A DNA stretch of 64,000 nucleotides from Rhodopseudomonas rhenobacensis (lineage in GTDB: Bacteria > Pseudomonadota > Alphaproteobacteria > Rhizobiales > Xanthobacteraceae): positions 56,738 through 120,737 of the forward strand of contig NZ_JACHIH010000012.1 in the NCBI RefSeq assembly GCF_014203125.1, in the 5' to 3' direction. A model generated the notes under the pieces. It saw only the letters and a list, made by a program, of their open reading frames with translations, did not search any database and was not told the DNA's origin. How positions within the stretch are numbered: the stretch's first letter is position 1; each line of letters starts with the position of its first letter. Below are positions 17,329 to 26,992 of the stretch, piece after piece. The position numbers and the translations under genes were made by a program.

Positions 17329-20300
17329 ATGGCGAACAATCCCAAGAAGGTCAAAGATCCCACCGAAGTTGCGCTGTCTGCGATTCAGGAGGCCCTGAAC
17401 ATCAGCGACGCGCCCCCGGCCGGCGGCGAAACGACCTCGGTGCGGACTGACACTTCGCCAAAAACCCCCGACATCGACGTCGGCGGCGGCTTCGAGCCGC
17501 GGATGCCCGAGCCACGCGCCGGTTTCGACGACGCCGAGGAGCAGCGCTTCACCCGCCGCGCGGCGAACGACGACCGCGAAACCATCGGCCAATTGCTGCA
17601 GGCCATTCAGAATGGCCGCCCGGCCCGCAACGTCTATACGCTCGCCTCGGTGTTCGCCGGCATCTGGCTGGTCGGCGCCGGGCTGTTGACCGTCGCTTTT
17701 CTGCCGTCGCTACAGGCCTTTATCGGTCAGGGCAGCGGCGGCGTGCTGGCGCTGGCCGGGCTGGTCGCGCTGTTCTTCGCGCCGGTGATGCTGTTCTATT
17801 TCCTCGCCAGCCTGGCCTGGCGCGGCCAGGAATTGCGGATGATCGCGCAGTCGATGGCGCAGGTCGCGATCCGCTTTTCCGAGCCGGAAGGCAGCGCCAG
17901 CGATTCCATGGTGACAGTCGGCCAAGCGGTCCGCCGCGAGGTCGCGGCGATGGGCGACGGCATCGAGCGCGCGATCGCCCGCGCCGGCGAACTCGAAACC
18001 CTGGTCGCCAATGAAGTGTCGGCGCTGGAACGCGCCTATTCCGATAACGAAGTGCGGATTCGCGCGCTGCTGCAGGACATCGCGCATCAGCGCGACAATC
18101 TGGTCGGCCAGGCCGAGCAGGTGCGCAGCGCGATCTCCGGGGTGCAGATCGATCTGCGCCATGACATCGCGTTGATTTCCGACGCCATCGCCTCGCGCGT
18201 CGACGAAGTCGCCAAGAGCATCACCGGCGCTTTGGAAGAGCGCGGCGCGCACATCACCAACGCGCTGAGCACCGCCGGCGATCACATGATCCTCACCCTC
18301 GGCGAGCGCGGCGGCGATCTGTTGGACCGCTTCGAGGAAGCCAGTTCGGAGACCACGCGCGCCGTGCTCGACGCCAGCGAGCGGCTCACCACCAGCCTGA
18401 ATTTCAAGACCGGCCACGTCCACAACGAATTCGTCGAATTGGCGGATCGCGTGCACGACATGCTGAACGAGCGGATCGACCGCATCACCGGCGAATTCGA
18501 GCAGAAGTCTGCCTCCATCGTCGACGCGATCTCCGACCGCACCGAGCAGGTCCACGACTCGCTGAAGAACTCCTCGGACTCGCTGTTGCTCGAGCTCGAG
18601 CTGCGCAGCGGCGATCTGGTCAGCAAGATCGACGACGCCGGCAACCGGCTCGCCACCCAGGTTCTGACCAGCGGCGACAAGGCCAGCGAAGCGCTCGACG
18701 TCACGGTCAACACCTTGGTCGCCAAGGTCGTCAGCCAGACCGAGAACGCGCACGACACGCTCAGCATGCAGATGAGCGCGTTCGACGAATTGGTGAAGGA
18801 GCAAGGCAGCGAACTCGCCGAGCGCTTCGCCCGCGACAGCGGCACGCTGGGCGCGTTGATCACCCGCCACATCTCCGAATTCGACCGCACCGTGAAGACC
18901 TTCGGCGGCGACATCGTCGACCGCATGGGACAGCGCACCCACGAGATCTCCGAGACGCTGAAGACCTATGTCGACACCTTCGACACCAGGCTCACCGCCA
19001 ACAGCGGCGCCATCAGCGCCGCGCTCGACCAGCGGCTGCTGCAGTTCGAGACCACCTTCGAAACCCGCGTGACGGGGCTCGACGGTTCTCTCGACAGCAA
19101 GATCAAGAGCTTCGACAGCGCGGTCGACGGCCACCTGAAGTCGCTGGAATTGACCTTCGATACCAGGGCCAATTCGGTGATCGAAACCATCGACAGCCGC
19201 ATCGAAACCCTGAGTTCGTCGCTGACCGACGGCGCGGCGCAGGCCATCGAGTCGATCGACACGCGGCTCAGCCATCTGACGCAGTCGCTCACCGACGGCG
19301 CCACCAACGCCGCCGAAACCATCGACTCGCGGCTCAGCCTGCTGACCCAGTCGCTGACCGACGGCGCCGCCAACGCCACCGAGGCCGTCGACAGCCGCCT
19401 CAGCGAATTGACCAAGACGCTGACCGAGCGCGCCGCCCACGCCACCGACGCGATCGACGGCCGGCTGAGCCGGCTCACCACGTCGTTCACCGTCAGCGCC
19501 GCGGAAGCCACCGACGCCATCGACGCGCGCATCAACCGGCTCACCGTCACCTTCACCGAGGGCTCCGCCACCGCCACCGAGGCGATCGACGCACGGCTCA
19601 GCCGCCTCACCCAAGCCTTGACCGACGGCGCCGCCAACGCCACGCAGGCGATCGACAACCGGCTCAGCCATCTGACCCACGCGCTGACCGAAGGCGCCGC
19701 CAACGCCACCGAAGCGATCGACAGCCGGCTCAGCCAGCTGACGATGTCGCTGACCGACGGCGCCACCCAGGCGGTGCAGTCGATCGACTCGCGCCTCGCC
19801 CACCTCACCCGCTCGCTCACCGACGGCACCGCGCAGGCGGTCAGCGCCATCGACCAGCGCATCGCCGACGTCACCGAGACAATCGATGGCCGCAGCGGCC
19901 AGCTCGCCGACATCGTCACCGCGCGGTTCCAGGAAATCCATCACGGGCTGGAGACCAGCGCCGGCGCCGTCGCCAACGACATCGACATCCGCGTCACCCA
20001 GTTCGAGGATCTGCTGGGCTCGCGCGTCGAGGCCGTGGTCGGCCGCATCGAGAGCAGCGGACGCAACGCCAGCGACACCCTGATGGCCCGCGCCGAGGAA
20101 TTGTCGCTCGGCATCAAGGCCCATGTCGACGACGCCGAGCGCGCGCTGACCCATCTCGTCGTCAACACCAGCGAGACCATCCAGGTCGGCGCCCGCGCCG
20201 CCCAGGAATCGCTGCTGTCGGCCTCCGCCGAAGTCGGCGCCCAGCTCAAGTTGACCTCGAACGAGCTCGAGACCGCGCTCACCGCGGTCGGCACCAATGC

Positions 20301-23300
20301 GGCGGGTTCGATCGTCAGCAGCGCCCGCGACGCCCAGGCGACGCTGCTCGCCGCGTCGACAGGCGCAGCCGACCAGATCAAATCGCTGGCCGCCGATGTC
20401 GAGCGCTCGCTGTCCACCGCCGGCAGTTCCACCGCCACGTCGCTGCTCTCCGGAGCCCGCGAGGCGCAGACCACGCTGGTCGCCACCTCGGCCGACGTCG
20501 CCAACCAGATCCGCTCGCTGTCGGCCGATATCGAGCGCACGCTGTTCGCAGCCGGCTCAGCCACCGCGGACTCCGTGCTGACCGGCGCCCGCGCCGCGCA
20601 GACCGCCCTGGTCACCGCCTCGTCGGATGCTTCCGAACACGTCAAGTCGCTGACCGCCGACGTCGAACGCACGCTGTCCGCCGCCGGAACGGCCACCGCC
20701 GAGACCATCCTCAACAGCGCGCGGGACGCGCAGACCGCGCTCGTCACCGCCTCCTCGGACGCCGCCAACCACGTCCGGTCCTTGACCATCGACGTCGAGC
20801 GCACGCTGTCGGCGGCCGGATCGTCCACCGCCGAGTCGATTCTCGGCAGCGCCCGGGAAGCCCAGGAGCGGCTGCTCGGCGCCTCGACCGACGTGTCGGG
20901 TCAGGTCAAATCGCTCGCCGGCGACGTCGAACGCACGCTGACCGCGGTCGGCACCTCGACCGCCGCCGCCATTCTGTCCGGCGCGCGGGAAGCGCAGAAC
21001 ACCCTGCTCAGCGCCTCCACCGAGACCGCAGGCCAGGTCAATGCGCTGGCCGAAGACGTCGAACGCCGGCTGTCGGCGGTCGGCATCGCCACCGCGGAGG
21101 CGATCGTCTCCGGCGCCCGCGAGGCGCAGAGCAGTCTCGCCACCGCGTCCGAGGATGCCTCCAACCACGTCAAGTCGCTGGCGATCGACGTCGAACGCAC
21201 GCTGACCAAGGTCGGCGCCGACACCGCGGCCTCGCTGCTCGGCAATGCCCGCGAGGTGCAGGCGACCCTGGTCACGGTGACGTCGGAGTCCGCCAACCAG
21301 ATGAAGGCGATCTCCGCCGACATCGAGCGCAACCTGGCGACGGTGACCGCCAACACCACCGACACCATCCAGGCCAGCGCCGCCAACGCGCAGACCGCGC
21401 TGGTCGCCGCCTCCAACGAGGTCTCGACCAAGATCAAGACCACTTCGGCCGAAATCGAACGCTCGGTGTTCGCAGCCTCCGGCAGCTTCGGCTCCGCCAT
21501 GACCGGCAAGACCGACGAGATCGTCAGCTACGTGCAGCAGCAGACTGATCGGCTGGCGCAGATGATCGACGGCAAGCGCGGCCAATTGGTCGAAGCCATC
21601 GGCGGCCGCACCAGTCAGCTGACCATCGACATCGATCGCGTCACCGGCGAAGCGCTGAAGGCGATCGAAACCCGCGGCAAGGCGTTCTCGACCTCGATCG
21701 TGGCCAACAGCACCGAGGTTGCCCGCACCATCAACGGCGCCAGCGAACTCGCCACCGGAGCCGTCAGCAAGTCGCTGAAGGACCTCGAGCAGGCGTCGCG
21801 CAGCGCGATCGAGCAGTCGCGCCAGGTCTCGATTTCGGCGGTCACCGAGATGCAGGAGACCAGCAAGATCCTGCGCACCGACACCGTGGCGCTGTTCGAG
21901 CGGCTGCGCGAAGGCAACATCCTGCTGCAGGAAGTGCTCACCGGCGCCCACGAGAACCTCAACTCGCTGGAGCGTGCGCTGGTCACCCGGGTGGCGGACT
22001 TCGTCACCACCATGAACGACGTCAACTCGCAGAACGGCGTCGCCACCCAGGCCTTGGAAGACCAGCTCACGCTGTTCAACGCCAAGACCAGCCGGGCGCT
22101 GATCGATCTCGGCGCGCTGTCGGAACAGTTCGCCGCCCACGGCAATGCCCTGGTCGAGGCCGCGGCCTTGGTCGAGCAGAGCAACCGCGGCACCACCGCG
22201 TCGGTGGCCGAGCGCAAGGGCGAGCTGGAATCGCTGGTCACCACCATCGACCTGCGCACCGCCGATCTCGATCAGCGGCTGAGCCGGTTCACCGGGCTGT
22301 TGGATGAATCGCTGGCGGCGGCCGAAGAGCGCGCCCGCGACATCGCGCGGGTGGTGGCGGAAACCGCCGGCGCCGGATCGGCGACCATCGCGCGGCAGTT
22401 CGAGGCGGTGCGCACCTCCGCCGAACAGGAACGCCGGCTGACCTCCGAGGCGATGAGCGAACTGTATCAGCAGGGCACCCGCGAAGCCGACGCGATGTTC
22501 AAGCAGTCGGCCGACAAGTTCGCCGCCATGGTGCAGAGCATGAAGCAGATGGCGTCGGAGATGCACAACGAGCTGGAATCGACCCGGGAGGAATTGCGGC
22601 GCGGCGTGCTGGAAATTCCGCAGGAAGCCGCCGAGAGCACCGCGCAGATGCGCAAGGTGATCGTCGACCAGATCGAAGCGTTGGCCGAGCTGAACCGCAT
22701 CGTCGCCCGCCACGGCCGCGGTCTCGACGTGGTCAGCAGCGGACGCAACACCCAGCGCGAGGAAGAGCCGATGCTGGCCGCCGCCGGCGGCCGCAACGAA
22801 ACGCCGCTCCGTCAGGCCCCGCGCGGTCGCGACTCCAGCGCCGCCACCCTGCCGCCGCCGGATCTCGGCCTGCCGGTCGGACCGCGCCGCACCGAAGCGC
22901 CGCCGGTCAGCCCCGCGGCAGACGATCAGGGCCGCGACGGCTGGCTGTCCGACCTGCTCAGCCGTGCCGACAACGGCAACGAGCGTGAGGCCCCGCGCGG
23001 CCGCACGCCGCAACCGGCGCCACAGGCCGCGAGCAGCAACCCGCTCGACTCGCTGTCGCTCGACATCGGCCGGCTGCTCGATCGCAACCTCGCCGTCGAA
23101 ATGTGGGATCGCTATCAGCGCGGCGAGGCCAAGGCCTTCAGCAAGCGGCTCTACACTCCGGCCGGCCAGAAGGCGTTCGACGAAGTCGGCCGCAAATATC
23201 GCAGCGACCGCAACTTCAAGCAGACCGTCGACCGCTACATCACCGAGTTCGAGCGGCTGCTCGACGAGGTGGCGCGCGACGAGCGCGGACCGGCGGTGCT

Positions 23301-23373
23301 GCGCGGCCATCTGGTCTCTGAAACCGGGCTGGTCTACACGCTGCTCGCCCACGCCTCGGGCCGGTTGGGATAG
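17329..23373 (+). CDS. Giant GPR/RgsE-like polar growth protein, 2014 aa
   Basis: N-terminal acidic Pro-rich cytoplasmic segment (1-100), two membrane helices (about 103-125 and 136-160), then about 1600 residues of apolipoprotein-like amphipathic coiled coil, a Pro-rich linker (about 1820-1900) and a conserved C-terminal domain (about 1905-2014, NPLDSLSLDIGRLLD... to VYTLLAHASGRLG). Two internal repeat arrays have 22-residue (621-862) and 44-residue (954-1393) periods, multiples of 11. This architecture and size match the GROWTH POLE RING protein of Agrobacterium and RgsE of Sinorhizobium, needed for polar growth. A CtrA-type box is upstream and a strong terminator downstream, so it is monocistronic. 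Confidence 0.85.
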   Translation: MANNPKKVKDPTEVALSAIQEALNISDAPPAGGETTSVRTDTSPKTPDIDVGGGFEPRMPEPRAGFDDAEEQRFTRRAANDDRETIGQLLQAIQNGRPARNVYTLASVFAGIWLVGAGLLTVAFLPSLQAFIGQGSGGVLALAGLVALFFAPVMLFYFLASLAWRGQELRMIAQSMAQVAIRFSEPEGSASDSMVTVGQAVRREVAAMGDGIERAIARAGELETLVANEVSALERAYSDNEVRIRALLQDIAHQRDNLVGQAEQVRSAISGVQIDLRHDIALISDAIASRVDEVAKSITGALEERGAHITNALSTAGDHMILTLGERGGDLLDRFEEASSETTRAVLDASERLTTSLNFKTGHVHNEFVELADRVHDMLNERIDRITGEFEQKSASIVDAISDRTEQVHDSLKNSSDSLLLELELRSGDLVSKIDDAGNRLATQVLTSGDKASEALDVTVNTLVAKVVSQTENAHDTLSMQMSAFDELVKEQGSELAERFARDSGTLGALITRHISEFDRTVKTFGGDIVDRMGQRTHEISETLKTYVDTFDTRLTANSGAISAALDQRLLQFETTFETRVTGLDGSLDSKIKSFDSAVDGHLKSLELTFDTRANSVIETIDSRIETLSSSLTDGAAQAIESIDTRLSHLTQSLTDGATNAAETIDSRLSLLTQSLTDGAANATEAVDSRLSELTKTLTERAAHATDAIDGRLSRLTTSFTVSAAEATDAIDARINRLTVTFTEGSATATEAIDARLSRLTQALTDGAANATQAIDNRLSHLTHALTEGAANATEAIDSRLSQLTMSLTDGATQAVQSIDSRLAHLTRSLTDGTAQAVSAIDQRIADVTETIDGRSGQLADIVTARFQEIHHGLETSAGAVANDIDIRVTQFEDLLGSRVEAVVGRIESSGRNASDTLMARAEELSLGIKAHVDDAERALTHLVVNTSETIQVGARAAQESLLSASAEVGAQLKLTSNELETALTAVGTNAAGSIVSSARDAQATLLAASTGAADQIKSLAADVERSLSTAGSSTATSLLSGAREAQTTLVATSADVANQIRSLSADIERTLFAAGSATADSVLTGARAAQTALVTASSDASEHVKSLTADVERTLSAAGTATAETILNSARDAQTALVTASSDAANHVRSLTIDVERTLSAAGSSTAESILGSAREAQERLLGASTDVSGQVKSLAGDVERTLTAVGTSTAAAILSGAREAQNTLLSASTETAGQVNALAEDVERRLSAVGIATAEAIVSGAREAQSSLATASEDASNHVKSLAIDVERTLTKVGADTAASLLGNAREVQATLVTVTSESANQMKAISADIERNLATVTANTTDTIQASAANAQTALVAASNEVSTKIKTTSAEIERSVFAASGSFGSAMTGKTDEIVSYVQQQTDRLAQMIDGKRGQLVEAIGGRTSQLTIDIDRVTGEALKAIETRGKAFSTSIVANSTEVARTINGASELATGAVSKSLKDLEQASRSAIEQSRQVSISAVTEMQETSKILRTDTVALFERLREGNILLQEVLTGAHENLNSLERALVTRVADFVTTMNDVNSQNGVATQALEDQLTLFNAKTSRALIDLGALSEQFAAHGNALVEAAALVEQSNRGTTASVAERKGELESLVTTIDLRTADLDQRLSRFTGLLDESLAAAEERARDIARVVAETAGAGSATIARQFEAVRTSAEQERRLTSEAMSELYQQGTREADAMFKQSADKFAAMVQSMKQMASEMHNELESTREELRRGVLEIPQEAAESTAQMRKVIVDQIEALAELNRIVARHGRGLDVVSSGRNTQREEEPMLAAAGGRNETPLRQAPRGRDSSAATLPPPDLGLPVGPRRTEAPPVSPAADDQGRDGWLSDLLSRADNGNEREAPRGRTPQPAPQAASSNPLDSLSLDIGRLLDRNLAVEMWDRYQRGEAKAFSKRLYTPAGQKAFDEVGRKYRSDRNFKQTVDRYITEFERLLDEVARDERGPAVLRGHLVSETGLVYTLLAHASGRLG
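19189..19914 (+). repeat. 11 tandem 66-bp units (22-aa coding repeats)
   Basis: Encodes eleven copies of a unit beginning IDSRLSxLTxSLTDGAANATEA. Most conserved positions are the I/V-D-x-R-L/I at the start and L-T near the middle. The period of two hendecads is that of apolipoprotein-type amphipathic helices. Confidence 0.9.
20188..21507 (+). repeat. 10 tandem 132-bp units (44-aa coding repeats)
   Basis: Each unit starts G/S-A-R-x-A-Q-x-x-L-L/V and contains the D-V-E-R-T/S-L and G-x-x-T-A-x-x-I/L motifs. The period of four hendecads differs from the upstream 22-residue array, so the two arose by separate amplifications. Confidence 0.9.
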
Positions 23374-23403
23374 TCCCAAGCGGATCGCCGAGCACTGAAC
23401 ATC

Positions 23404-23432
23404 AAAAGGCGGAAGCGATGCTTCCGCCTTTT
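23404..23432 (+). terminator. Rho-independent terminator of the GPR-like gene
   Basis: Perfect 13-bp stem AAAAGGCGGAAGC/GCTTCCGCCTTTT with a 3-base loop, 30 bp after the stop codon. Confidence 0.9.
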
Positions 23433-23552
23433 CGTTGTGTTCGAGGCGCGCTGGACGTTGTGGTTCGTCAAAGCTGGCGAATGGAGCGTTGCGTCATTGC
23501 TGGGCGCGCGCGACTTTTCGAGTCCGACTGATGCGCTGGTAAGATTCCATGC

Positions 23553-23696
23553 CGTCATTCCGGGGCGCGAGCCAGAAGCGCGTTCACGCGCGTCTTCGAC
23601 GCGCTATGGCTGCGAGCGAGCCCGGAATCCATAATCCCTGCAGGGGTTATGGATTCCGGGCTTGCTGGTTCTTCGAACTCGCAATCCGGAATGACG
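23553..23696 (+). repeat. Dispersed repeat, family A, copy 3
   Basis: Complete, uninterrupted copy: GTCATTCCGGGGCGCGAGC ... CCGGAATCCATAATCCC/GGGTTATGGATTCCGG ... CTCGCAATCCGGAATGACGAC. It shows what the interrupted copy at 5484-5788 should look like. Confidence 0.8.
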
Positions 23697-23819
23697 ACTG
23701 CATTTGGCTTGGATGCTTCAATCCCAACCGAAGATGCTTGAGTCCTGCGAGACGCGCGAACGAGAATCTCGCTGCACCGTGGCCCAAGCGATGCCGGGTG
23801 CACTCTCAGCCTTGCTACT

Positions 23820-23975
23820 GGTGTCCCGGGCGCGGTGCAGCGCCCTTGGCGCTGCTCCGCAGAACCGGGACCGTTACGCGTCCTGACCTTGTTGGCGGCC
23901 GCGTTCCGTAACGGCCCCGGCTCGGAAGCGCACCCCGCCCCAAGTGCGGCGCTGGGCTTCCGTCCGGGGCAGGCT
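23820..23975. repeat. Dispersed repeat, family C, copy 1
   Basis: Inverted arms GTCCCGGGCGCGGTGC ... GAACCGGGACCGTTACG and TTCCGTAACGGCCCCGGCTC ... GTCCGGGGCA. Related elements are at 30903-31053 and 54798-55013. The rest of 23433-24058 shows no gene. Confidence 0.75.
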
Positions 23976-24058
23976 TCCGGTCAATTCAATCCACTCCGGC
24001 GAAGCGGCCCGAGGTCGTTGCGCTGATCGAGTCCGTCAGCCGCCCACGGGCAAAGCGC

Positions 24059-24934
24059 TTACTGCCGCCGCCGCGGTCCCGGCCGCTGCGCCGCGGGCTG
24101 GGGAGCCGGTGCCGGCTCCGAGGCCGAGGTGCTCGGCCCGAACAGGATCCGGGTCGGGTTCTTGTCGAGGTTGTTCACCGCGCGGCTGATATCGGCGAGC
24201 GTGCGGCGGCCGTCCAGCATCAGCGCGCCGGCGCGCTTGTCGAGATTGTCGGTCAGTTCGCGGAACGACTTCACCGCCTGCAGCAATTCGCCGCCGTCCT
24301 TGCCGCCGGCCAGCGCATCGAGCCCCAGCATCAGATTGTCGGTCTTGGTGACCACGGCGTCGGCCTTCTTCATGATGCTGTCGATGTGCTCGGAGCTGCT
24401 CGCCAGGCTGGCGGTGAAGGTCTGCACGCTCTGCAGCGAGGTGCGCACGGCTTCCTCATTGTCGGCGAAGATGCGGTTGACGTTCTTCAGCGTCGCCCGG
24501 ATCGCCTCGGTGACGTCCTGCAGCGCCGCGGGGTCGGCGGTGAGCATCGGCGTGCCGTCCTCGTCGAGCGGCACCGGCGGCGCGGCCTCCTGGCCGCCCT
24601 TCAGCGAGATCGCCGCCACGCCCGTCAGTCCCTGGAACTCGAGCCCGACCAACGTGTCCTTGCGGATCGGCGCCGAATTCTCGACCATCGCCAGCGCCAC
24701 CACGCGGCGCGGATTGTCGAGCTTGACCGAGATCACCTCGCCGATCCGCACGCCGTTGAAGTTGACGTTGCCGCCGTTGCGCAGGCCGGACGCCGAACCT
24801 TCGAAGATGATCCGCAGCGGGCTGCGCGTCTTGGTGGTGTGCAGGCTCTGGAACCACAGCACGAAGCCGAGCGCGGCGACGATCACCGCCAGCACGAAGC
24901 TTCCGATCAGAAAATAATTCGCCCGCGTTTCCAT
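24059..24934 (-). CDS. mlaD: MlaD/MCE-domain lipid transport protein, 291 aa
   Basis: N-terminal membrane anchor (about 7-29) followed by a single MCE domain (about 38-118: TKTRSPLRIIFEGSASGLRNG ... FQGLTGVAAISLKGG, quoted in parts), a helical region about 150-270 and a Pro/Gln-rich tail. MCE proteins form periplasmic hexameric rings that carry phospholipids for Mla-type ABC transporters. The start abuts the stop of the ATPase gene, completing a permease-ATPase-MCE operon. The tail after the helical region is longer than in E. coli MlaD. MlaB is replaced by the STAS domain fused to the permease. Confidence 0.9.
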   Translation of the reverse strand: METRANYFLIGSFVLAVIVAALGFVLWFQSLHTTKTRSPLRIIFEGSASGLRNGGNVNFNGVRIGEVISVKLDNPRRVVALAMVENSAPIRKDTLVGLEFQGLTGVAAISLKGGQEAAPPVPLDEDGTPMLTADPAALQDVTEAIRATLKNVNRIFADNEEAVRTSLQSVQTFTASLASSSEHIDSIMKKADAVVTKTDNLMLGLDALAGGKDGGELLQAVKSFRELTDNLDKRAGALMLDGRRTLADISRAVNNLDKNPTRILFGPSTSASEPAPAPQPAAQRPGPRRRQ

Positions 24935-25723
24935 TCAAACTACTCCGGTATTTGAGCCGACGACCGCACGGGCGCGCTTGCCGTGGAAATACGAGCGTAG
25001 CCAGGGGTGCTGTGAGGCTTTCATCTCGGCCATCGTCCCCGCGGCGATGATCTTGCCGTCGCCGAGGACGGCGATTCGATCGCAGGCGGTGTGAAGGCTG
25101 TCGAGATCGTGGGTTACCATGAAAACGGTCAGACCCAAAGTACGTTGCAGGGTACGGACCAACTCATCGAAGTCGCCGGCGCCGATCGGATCGAGGCCGG
25201 AGGTCGGTTCGTCGAGGAACACCAGCTCGGGATCGAGCGCCAGCGCCCGCGCCAGCGCCACGCGCTTGATCATGCCGCCGGACAGTTCCGAGGGAAACCG
25301 ATCCGCCACCTCGGGCGCGAGCCCGACCATGCCGAGCTTGGCGATGGTGATTTCGTCGAGCAGGCGCTGCGACAGCTTGAGATATTCGCGCACCGGGAAC
25401 TGGATGTTCTGCGCCACCGTCAGCGAGGAGAACAGCGCTCCCTGCTGAAACAGGATGCCCCAACGCCGCTCCACCGCGCGGCGCTCCTTGGCGTTGGCGG
25501 CGTCGAGATCGACGCCGAACACCTCGATCTGCCCGCTGACCTTGGGCACCAGCCCGATGATGGTGCGGGTCAGCACCGATTTGCCGGCCCCCGAGGGGCC
25601 GACGAAGCCGAGAATCTCGCCGCGCTTGACGTCCAGATCGAGCTTGTCGAGCACTTCGGTAGCGCCGAACCGCACCGTCACGTCGCGCACCCGGATGATC
25701 GCGTCAGCCTGTTCGACCGCCAT
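24935..25723 (-). CDS. mlaF: MlaF-type ABC transporter ATPase, 262 aa
   Basis: Walker A GPSGAGKS (about 42-49), signature LSGGMIKRVALARAL (about 147-161), Walker B LVFLDEPTSGLDP and a switch His in MVTHD. Close to MlaF/Ttg2A ATPases that energise phospholipid transport between membranes. ATG 25723 lies two bases after the permease stop; a GTG at 25729 would overlap it. Middle gene of the three-gene operon. Confidence 0.93.
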   Translation of the reverse strand: MAVEQADAIIRVRDVTVRFGATEVLDKLDLDVKRGEILGFVGPSGAGKSVLTRTIIGLVPKVSGQIEVFGVDLDAANAKERRAVERRWGILFQQGALFSSLTVAQNIQFPVREYLKLSQRLLDEITIAKLGMVGLAPEVADRFPSELSGGMIKRVALARALALDPELVFLDEPTSGLDPIGAGDFDELVRTLQRTLGLTVFMVTHDLDSLHTACDRIAVLGDGKIIAAGTMAEMKASQHPWLRSYFHGKRARAVVGSNTGVV

Positions 25724-25725
25724 CG

Positions 25726-26865
25726 TCACATTCCGATCGAAGCGAAGAAGATCGCGAACACGCCGTCCATCACGATCACGAAGAAGATCCCCTTCACCAC
25801 CGACGCGGTGGTGTGGCGGCCGAGCGATTCGGCGCTGCCTTCGACCGCGAGGCCTTCGACGCAGGCGACGATGCCGATCACGATCGCCATCACCGGCGCC
25901 TTGATCATGCCGACGGTGAAATGGTCGATCGAGATGGCGTCGCGCAGCCGCAGCAGGAAGGCGTCCGGGTCGACGCCGCCATACAGCCACGCCACCAGCC
26001 CGCCGCCATACAGCGCGGCGACCACGCCGAGAAAGGTCAGAATCGGCATCGCCAGCACCAGCGCCATCATCCGCGGCATGATCAGTACGTCGATCGGATC
26101 GAACCCCATGGTGCGCAGCGCGTCGATCTCCTCGCGCATCTTCATCGAGCCGAGTTCGGCGGTGTAGGCAGAGCCGGAGCGGCCGGCGACCATGATCGCC
26201 ACCAACAGCACGCCGAGTTCGCGCAGCACCAGCACGCCGAGCATGTCGACCACGAACACGTCGGCGCCGAATTTGCGGAAATGGAAGATGCCCTGCTGGG
26301 CGACGATGCAGCCGATCAGAAAGGTGATCAGCATCACGATCGGCACCGCGCGCCAGCACACCTGCTCGAGATGATGGATCGTCGAGGTCAGCCGGAACGA
26401 CCCGGGGTGCAACAGCACCCGCAGCATCGCCGCCATCACCGCGCCGGCCATCGCCACCAGGCCGACGATGGTGTCGACGAAGCCGGCGACGCTGCGGCCG
26501 AGCCGCTCCACCGGCGCCCGCAAACCGAGCCCGCCGCCCTGGGCAGGCTCCGGATCCTTCACCCGCCGCACTTCGTCGACCAGGCTGGAATAATTCGCCG
26601 ACAGCCCGGCGATGGTGGCTTCCGCATCGCCCTGGGTCAGGCTGCGGCGCAGCCGCTCGATCAGCCAGGCGCCGAAGGTGTCGAGCTTGGCCACCGCGGA
26701 GACATCGATGGAAATATTCGGACGGGTGCCGCTCAGCGCTTCGGCCTCGGCCACGATCCGCTCCAGCACCGGCGCAAACGGCGCAGTCCAGGACCCGGCG
26801 GCGCACAGCGCCAGTCCGTTGCCTCTCGCGATCTGCTCAAGTGTCGGGTTGCCGTCCAATTTCAA
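25726..26865 (-). CDS. mlaE: MlaE-type permease with N-terminal STAS domain, 379 aa
   Basis: Residues about 1-100 form a STAS domain (SIDVSAVAKLDTFGAWLIERL), the role played by separate MlaB in E. coli. The rest is a MlaE permease: EQVCWRAVPIVMLITFLIG, RSGSAYTAELGSMKMREEIDALRTMG and several membrane helices. First gene of the operon with MlaF and MlaD-like genes. It probably maintains outer-membrane lipid asymmetry or solvent tolerance. MlaC and MlaA are not in the window. Confidence 0.92.
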   Translation of the reverse strand: MKLDGNPTLEQIARGNGLALCAAGSWTAPFAPVLERIVAEAEALSGTRPNISIDVSAVAKLDTFGAWLIERLRRSLTQGDAEATIAGLSANYSSLVDEVRRVKDPEPAQGGGLGLRAPVERLGRSVAGFVDTIVGLVAMAGAVMAAMLRVLLHPGSFRLTSTIHHLEQVCWRAVPIVMLITFLIGCIVAQQGIFHFRKFGADVFVVDMLGVLVLRELGVLLVAIMVAGRSGSAYTAELGSMKMREEIDALRTMGFDPIDVLIMPRMMALVLAMPILTFLGVVAALYGGGLVAWLYGGVDPDAFLLRLRDAISIDHFTVGMIKAPVMAIVIGIVACVEGLAVEGSAESLGRHTTASVVKGIFFVIVMDGVFAIFFASIGM

Positions 26866-26992
26866 CTCCTATGGCTTTTCCGAGCCGCGGAAAAGAACTC
26901 TAACTTCCAGCCGTGCCTTGTGGGGGACCGCCAATACCAGCCATACTTGATCGCGACGAGCAACCTTTGATTCCAAATTGTCTGCTTCTGAA

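Noticed and set aside
17710..20154. 814-aa minus-strand ORF opposite the giant gene
   Set aside because: Its apparent repeats are antisense images of the 22-residue array; no family motif. It is a shadow of GC-rich coding DNA.
19189..21507. Regular repeats that might be a CRISPR array
   Set aside because: Units are in-frame coding repeats of 66 and 132 bp with gradual divergence; no constant repeat and unique spacer pattern.
20557..23379. 940-aa minus-strand ORF opposite the giant gene
   Set aside because: Antisense image of the coiled-coil gene; composition rich in Arg, Gly and Ala as expected for a shadow frame.
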